Shown here piece by piece: positions 6,311 through 9,097 of a stretch of 9,097 nucleotides of DNA. The translations under genes were made by a program, and so were the position numbers. The stretch comes from a bacterium. GTDB lineage: Bacteria > SZUA-79 > Acidulodesulfobacterales > Acidulodesulfobacteraceae. Every line of letters begins with the position of its first letter. Positions within the stretch are counted from its first letter, which is position 1. The stretch spans positions 1-9,097 of the forward strand of contig JAJYWW010000011.1 in assembly GCA_021791295.1 (NCBI GenBank). Direction: 5' to 3'. The notes beneath the pieces were generated by a model. The model was not told where the DNA came from, made no database searches, and saw only the letters and a list, made by a program, of their open reading frames with translations.

Positions 6311-6835
6311 ATGAAAAAGTTTATTATTTTAAGTTTGAGCGTGATTTTTTTACTTTCATCAGCGGCAATTTCATATGCCGGAAATTTTAACCAAATGTTG
6401 GCAAAAAAAGCTTATCAGGCGTTAAACCCCCGCCATGTGAGTTCGAAGCCTAATGCAGTAGGAGTAGTCGGCGTTCCTCAAATTATGGCACCGGTGCTTT
6501 ATAAAGAATATGTTGTAGAACATAACCCTAAACACTATTTTCTGTTAGACGTCAGAGAACATGCCGCATTCGTGAAAATGGGTCACATAGCGGGCGCGCA
6601 TAATATACCCCTGCAGGTTCTTTTCACGCCTAAGTATTTAAAAATGCTTCCAAAACATAGCACGATTATAAGTATTTGCTACGTGGGACAGTGGGAGTCT
6701 ATGGCCGCGGCATTATTAAAGACGATGGGCTATAACGTGAAAATATTAAGATTCGGCATGTCGTCTTGGAATCCAAAAATAGACTTGCTTCACAGAAATA
6801 AAATAGCATTTGGAAACTTCCCGCTCGTACATTAA
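6311..6835 (+). CDS. exported single-domain rhodanese-like protein
   Basis: Rhodaneses move sulfane sulfur between donors such as thiosulfate and thiol or cyanide acceptors through a cysteine persulfide. The 174-residue product has a Sec signal peptide (hydrophobic 4-20, likely cleavage after SYA at 23). One rhodanese domain covers about 60-160. Visible landmarks are LLDVREHAAFVKMGHIAGAH (78-97) and the active-site loop starting at Cys123 (CYVGQWES). The loop keeps Cys, Gly and Ser in place, but a Gln-Trp-Glu stretch lies where many rhodaneses have a basic residue, so substrate preference may differ. Cys123 is the only cysteine, as expected for a single-cysteine persulfide carrier. The ribosome site AAGGAG (6297-6302) is well placed. 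Export puts it in the same compartment as SoxB. A lipid anchor is not indicated, since there is no Cys lipobox. Confidence 0.9.
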   Translation: MKKFIILSLSVIFLLSSAAISYAGNFNQMLAKKAYQALNPRHVSSKPNAVGVVGVPQIMAPVLYKEYVVEHNPKHYFLLDVREHAAFVKMGHIAGAHNIPLQVLFTPKYLKMLPKHSTIISICYVGQWESMAAALLKTMGYNVKILRFGMSSWNPKIDLLHRNKIAFGNFPLVH

Positions 6836-6906
6836 TAAAATGAATTTTGCGTTTTAAAAAATGAAAATCAAAATAAAATTGGATAGAAATAAGGGGGTGA
6901 TAATTC

Positions 6907-7122
6907 GTGAAAAAAATTAACAATATTATATTTACAGTCGCGATTGCTCTGCTATTTGCTTTTGGAATCGGCGCAGCTTCAGGCTCAAGCGCATATGCTT
7001 TTCAAAGCGGCCATTTCATGAAGCATTCTGCTATGACTAAAAAAACTTCAAAAAAGGCAAAAAAAGGCAGCGGAAGCAAGTCAAAAAAAGCTTTAAATAA
7101 AATGGGGGCAGGCTGTTTATAA
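6907..7122 (+). CDS. tiny exported lysine-rich protein ending in Gly-Cys-Leu
   Basis: I do not recognise this 71-residue protein. It starts at GTG 6907, fixed by AAGGGGGTGA (6891-6900) six bases upstream. The first 31 residues are a Sec signal peptide with likely cleavage after SSAYA. The predicted mature chain is only 40 residues, with 11 lysines, two histidines, no acidic residue, a low-complexity Lys/Ser/Gly middle, and a single cysteine one position before the end. It lies 71 bases after the rhodanese gene and before a hairpin terminator, so the two are probably co-transcribed. The lone C-terminal cysteine could accept sulfur from the rhodanese, or the basic chain could bind an acidic surface polymer. 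It also resembles in general character the Lys-rich acid-shock protein Asr. All three ideas are speculation. Confidence 0.75.
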   Translation: MKKINNIIFTVAIALLFAFGIGAASGSSAYAFQSGHFMKHSAMTKKTSKKAKKGSGSKSKKALNKMGAGCL

Positions 7123-7148
7123 TATAAAATAAAAAGCTGCACGCAAAC

Positions 7149-7198
7149 AATAAAGGGAGAAACGCGGCAAAAAAACGCTTCTCCCTTTATTTATAAAA
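7149..7198 (+). terminator. long-stem terminator after the rhodanese / Lys-rich gene pair
   Basis: A perfect 13-base-pair stem joins 7149-7161 (AATAAAGGGAGAA) to 7179-7191, and two more pairs follow a mismatch. The loop is A-rich. The 3' arm ends in CTTTATTTATAAAA, so the T-rich tract lies partly inside the stem. It probably ends the 6311-7122 transcript. The pure-A bases before the left arm could allow some termination from the other strand, but no gene converges on it. Confidence 0.75.
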
Positions 7199-7238
7199 GT
7201 TAAATTCTTTCCTTCGTTAATAATGGGTTTAGGGGGGC

Positions 7239-7267
7239 TTGACAGTATTATTGCTTTGTGATATATT
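7239..7267 (+). promoter_or_regulatory. strong distal promoter (P1) of the acetate transporter gene
   Basis: A perfect TTGACA (7239-7244) and TATATT (7262-7267) are separated by 17 bases. A run of six G lies directly upstream of the -35 box. The predicted start near 7274 gives a leader of about 190 bases. Confidence 0.75.
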
Positions 7268-7310
7268 CAATTTTATAATAAAAGAGATTTTTTTATAAAA
7301 TATTGCTTTA

Positions 7311-7319
7311 TGTTATAAT
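7311..7319 (+). promoter_or_regulatory. extended -10 promoter (P2) of the acetate transporter gene
   Basis: TGTTATAAT holds a perfect TATAAT (7314-7319) with the TGn extension of an extended -10 promoter; the -35 region (TTTTAT, 7291-7296) is poor but correctly spaced at 17. It would give a leader of about 140 bases. Confidence 0.5.
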
Positions 7320-7382
7320 GTATTCCTATTAAGCAGCGCGAAGAAGTAACGGCTTTTTTTAAACTTTGTAAAGATGATTTTG

Positions 7383-7427
7383 ATACCTTAAATAACCTTG
7401 TACTTGTTCAAGGAATTAGGTATTTTT
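7383..7427 (+). promoter_or_regulatory. leader hairpin followed by a T run, possible attenuator
   Basis: ATACCT (7383-7388) pairs with AGGTAT (7418-7423), AAT (7391-7393) with ATT (7415-7417), and CCTTG (7396-7400) with CAAGG (7409-7413), closing an eight-base loop. Five T follow at 7423-7427. The structure lies downstream of both promoters and 38 bases before the transporter ATG. A terminator-like hairpin inside a leader suggests transcription attenuation. No alternative antiterminator pairing is obvious by eye. A five-codon open frame starting at ATG 7373 ends within its left arm. Confidence 0.45.
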
Positions 7428-7464
7428 AATAATTAAACCTTTTAAAAGTAAGGAGGAAGTCGTT

Positions 7465-8037
7465 ATGGCAGAAGAAAAAAAAGTTGGCGACCCGACAGCG
7501 TTGGGTCTATTCGCGTATGGCATAGCTCTTACGCTTTTGGCTACTGTAATCGGGGGATTTGCCGGTCCATTTAACGGGCTGATTTTAGGAACGATTATTT
7601 TTACGGGAGGAGTAGGTCTTGTCTTGGCAGGCGTTTACGATTTTATGCGCGGCAGCGCCTTCGGAGGAGTCGCATTTACCGGATGGGGTTTGTTATTTTT
7701 AACCGTTTCGGCTTTTTTTATTGCGACGGTTATCACAAAAGCAGCAGCAGGACCTGCACCCATGTTTGGCGGCTGGTTTCACTTGATGTGGTCAATCTTT
7801 GGTTTTGCAACATTTTTTGGAGCTAATGTATTAAAAAAATGGGTAATGCTGCAGATCGCTCTTTTTTTGACGAGCGTTTTTCTTTTAATACAGGCTATAG
7901 GACTTTTTACGGGGTCGTTGGCGGGTCTTCTGCCGATAGTAGGAATAGTCGGCATAGTTGCAGGTTTATGCGCACTTTATACGGCTATAGCCGTATTAAT
8001 TAACGGAGCGGCGGAAAAAACCGTTCTTCCGGCGTAA
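7465..8037 (+). CDS. acetate transporter of the SatP/AceTr (GPR1/FUN34/YaaH) family
   Basis: This 190-residue inner-membrane protein has about six transmembrane helices and the usual length of bacterial SatP, which moves acetate (and in E. coli succinate) with protons. Family signatures are visible in order: DPTALGLFAYGIALTLL (9-25), corresponding to the NPAPLGL motif; GVYDFMRGSAFGGVAFTGWG (56-75), matching the family's E-F-x-x-GNTF-x-x-x-AF segment; and the C-terminal LYTAIAVLINGAAEKTVLP (171-189), matching the YxAxAxxxN...VLP ending. The first motif has Asp for Asn and Thr for Ala, and the central Phe-rich segment is diverged, so transport of another small acid is possible. The ribosome site AGGAGG (7451-7456) is ideal. 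Two promoters, a structured leader and its own terminator make it a single-gene unit. It could be used for acetate uptake or for disposing of weak acids. Confidence 0.88.
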   Translation: MAEEKKVGDPTALGLFAYGIALTLLATVIGGFAGPFNGLILGTIIFTGGVGLVLAGVYDFMRGSAFGGVAFTGWGLLFLTVSAFFIATVITKAAAGPAPMFGGWFHLMWSIFGFATFFGANVLKKWVMLQIALFLTSVFLLIQAIGLFTGSLAGLLPIVGIVGIVAGLCALYTAIAVLINGAAEKTVLPA

Positions 8038-8058
8038 ACGCTCGCCTTAGTATTCTTG

Positions 8059-8094
8059 CTCCCGGCCGCGTTTGACGCAGTCGGGAGTTTTTTT
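8059..8094 (+). terminator. intrinsic terminator of the acetate transporter gene
   Basis: CTCCCG (8059-8064) pairs with CGGGAG (8082-8087). The stem continues inward with a G-T and a C-G pair, one mismatch and three more G-C pairs around a TTTGA loop. Seven T follow at 8088-8094. It is the clearest terminator in the window. Confidence 0.92.
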
Positions 8095-8104
8095 ATTCCC
8101 ATTC

Positions 8105-8168
8105 ATGCATCCGCATTTCCTCCTCTTTATAATTATTTATTATACGGCTAATGCATTAAAATATTCAA
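8105..8168 (-). promoter_or_regulatory. possible minus-strand promoter and ribosome site
   Basis: Read on the minus strand, TTGAAT (8167-8162) and a perfect TATAAT (8144-8139) are separated by 17-18 bases, and AGGAGG (8124-8119) follows. An ATG at 8110 lies eight bases after it but reads only five codons; the next, at 8106, reads 19 codons and stops at 8047. No recognisable protein results. The transcript would run antisense into the terminator and the end of the transporter gene. All parts may be chance in AT-rich DNA. Confidence 0.25.
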
Positions 8169-8397
8169 AGGACTTAAGGACTTGTTCGGCGAACGGCAGG
8201 CGAGAACCATCGCCAAAGTTATATCGCAAGCCATAATCGACGAGTCAAACATACTATTTATTCACTCCGGCGGATATAAAATTATCTTTTTAACAAAAGA
8301 TAAAAGTGCCCGATTCACATTTATAATCTCCCGAAAAAATCCGTTTTATTTTTATTATTTTAGGTATATAATAAAAGATAAAATTTTAATAGCATAG
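8152..8397 (+). pseudogene. possible gene remnant with a short RsmH-like segment
   Basis: An open stretch begins after a TAA at 8149 and runs to 8397 without an ATG near its start. TTG 8182 is the only usable start, with AAAGGA (8167-8172) nine bases before it. The first part, KGLKDLFGERQARTIAKVIS, resembles the (Y/F)GEE+xAxxIARAI segment of RsmH (16S rRNA methyltransferase). The similarity stops after about 25 residues. The rest is Phe/Tyr/Ile/Lys-rich, low-complexity sequence unlike a real domain. I read it as a relic or a chance open frame rather than a working gene. A perfect nine-base AT-rich inverted repeat (8282-8290 with 8295-8303) lies within it. No other gene is visible between 8096 and 8463. 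A TATAAT at 8367-8372 could drive the downstream queH gene, but has no good -35 box. Confidence 0.3.
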
Positions 8398-8463
8398 CAT
8401 AATAGCGCGACAAACACAGACGAGATAATAAAGATAAATCCGTAAAAAAATTAATGCAACGCG

Positions 8464-9097
8464 ATGAAAACCGAAATCGAAACCGAAAAAAAACTTTTGC
8501 TTCATATATGCTGTTCACCGTGTTTAATGTATCCATATTCTATTATTGCTTCAAGTAATTCAGATATCCTAAATAGCCGGAAAAATTCGGATAGGCAATC
8601 CTTAGACATGAAATTCGACAAGATTATAGGTTATTTTTATAATCCTAATATTCATCCATATTCGGAATATCTCAGGAGAGAGGAGTCTTTAAGGAAATTC
8701 AGCGATAACGCAGGCTTTAAGGTGATTTACGAAAAAGATTACGATATCGAGGAGTTTATAAGAAACGTGGTTTTCAGGGAAGAAAACCGTTGTTATTACT
8801 GCGTCGCCGGCAGGCTTGAAAAAACCGCCGCTCTTGCTAAGTCGTCTAAGTTCACGCATTTTTCGACTACGCTTTTATACAGTAAGCACCAGGACCACGA
8901 CTACATTAAAGAAACAGGTTTTAATCTGCAAAAGAAATACGGAGTTAATTTTTATTACGAAGATTTCAGACAGGGCTATAAGGAAGGCATAGAACTTTCT
9001 TATAGATACGGCTTATACCGTCAAAATTATTGCGGATGTATTTATAGCGAGAAAGAAAGATTTTTTTCAAAATCTTCAAAATCTTCAAAATCTTTTA
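8464..9097 (+). CDS. queH: epoxyqueuosine reductase QueH, 3'-truncated by window edge
   Basis: QueH (formerly DUF208) performs the last step of queuosine synthesis on tRNA, reducing epoxyqueuosine; it is the cobalamin-independent alternative to QueG. The 211 visible residues contain LLLHICCSPC (11-20), NPNIHPYSEYLRR (60-72), ENRCYYC (107-113), the QDHD segment (143-146) and YRQNYCGCIYSE (185-196). The cysteines at 16, 17, 20, 110, 113, 190 and 192 are the expected iron-sulfur/metal-binding set. ATG 8464 is the first start after an in-frame TAA at 8452, and no clear Shine-Dalgarno sequence precedes it. About 20 Ser/Asn-rich residues (29-48) are inserted between the first cysteine motif and the IIGYFYNPNIHP strand, where most family members have a short link. 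The reading frame is still open at the window end, but all family motifs are already present, so the stop should be close. Confidence 0.93.
   Translation, partial: MKTEIETEKKLLLHICCSPCLMYPYSIIASSNSDILNSRKNSDRQSLDMKFDKIIGYFYNPNIHPYSEYLRREESLRKFSDNAGFKVIYEKDYDIEEFIRNVVFREENRCYYCVAGRLEKTAALAKSSKFTHFSTTLLYSKHQDHDYIKETGFNLQKKYGVNFYYEDFRQGYKEGIELSYRYGLYRQNYCGCIYSEKERFFSKSSKSSKSF
9067..9093 (+). repeat. three tandem copies of TCAAAATCT in the end of queH
   Basis: Three exact nine-base units lie in frame and encode Ser-Lys-Ser three times after the last QueH cysteine motif. Being in multiples of three, changes in copy number would keep the frame. The array may continue past the window edge. Confidence 0.85.

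Noticed and set aside
8282..8303. Perfect nine-base AT-rich inverted repeat as a regulatory hairpin
   Set aside because: The stem has only one G-C pair and sits inside low-complexity sequence; chance is a sufficient explanation.
1..9097. CRISPR arrays, tRNA or rRNA genes, insertion sequences, integration sites
   Set aside because: I saw no regularly spaced repeats, no tRNA T-loop pattern, no transposase-like protein and no terminal inverted repeats with target duplications.

Overview
The window is AT-rich bacterial DNA with every confident gene on the + strand. Strong Shine-Dalgarno sites, sigma70-type promoters, Sec-type signal peptides and a SoxB homologue point to a Gram-negative-type, sulfur-metabolising bacterium. 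The mix of SoxB, a TusA/YeeE pair, DsrE-fold proteins and rhodanese on AT-rich DNA would fit a deltaproteobacterial-type sulfur organism such as the Acidulodesulfobacterales. That placement is a guess from gene content, not a phylogenetic result.

Layout. Bases 1-1649 hold the 3' part of a soxB gene (periplasmic thiosulfohydrolase) whose start lies outside the window. A TetR regulator follows (1769-2356) with a very good promoter and a palindromic, probably self-regulatory, operator. Next is a secreted seven-repeat beta-propeller protein (2536-3519) with its own promoter. Bases 3567-5384 form a compact block: a TusA-like sulfur carrier, a YeeE/YedE-type thiosulfate/sulfur transporter and a small two-helix membrane protein. 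Bases 5447-6240 hold three small genes. The first two look like DsrE-fold (DsrE/F/H-type) proteins; the third encodes only 56 residues. Bases 6311-7122 hold an exported single-domain rhodanese and a tiny exported lysine-rich protein ending in Gly-Cys-Leu, closed by a hairpin terminator. An SatP/AceTr-type acetate transporter (7465-8037) follows, with two promoters and a leader containing a terminator-like hairpin. It ends in an excellent intrinsic terminator. Bases 8096-8463 contain no convincing intact gene, only a possible gene remnant and some minus-strand signals. The window ends inside queH (8464 onward), an epoxyqueuosine reductase for tRNA queuosine.

How the genes may work together (inference): SoxB handles sulfane/sulfonate sulfur on a carrier in the periplasm. 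The rhodanese may transfer sulfane sulfur outside the cytoplasm. The YeeE-like channel may bring thiosulfate-type sulfur inward to the TusA-like protein, and the DsrE-fold proteins could pass it on as cysteine persulfide. The acetate transporter and queH look like separate units. The least familiar parts are the three-gene DsrE-like block with its nine-G ribosome-binding site, the exported lysine-rich peptide, and the structured leader of the transporter gene.
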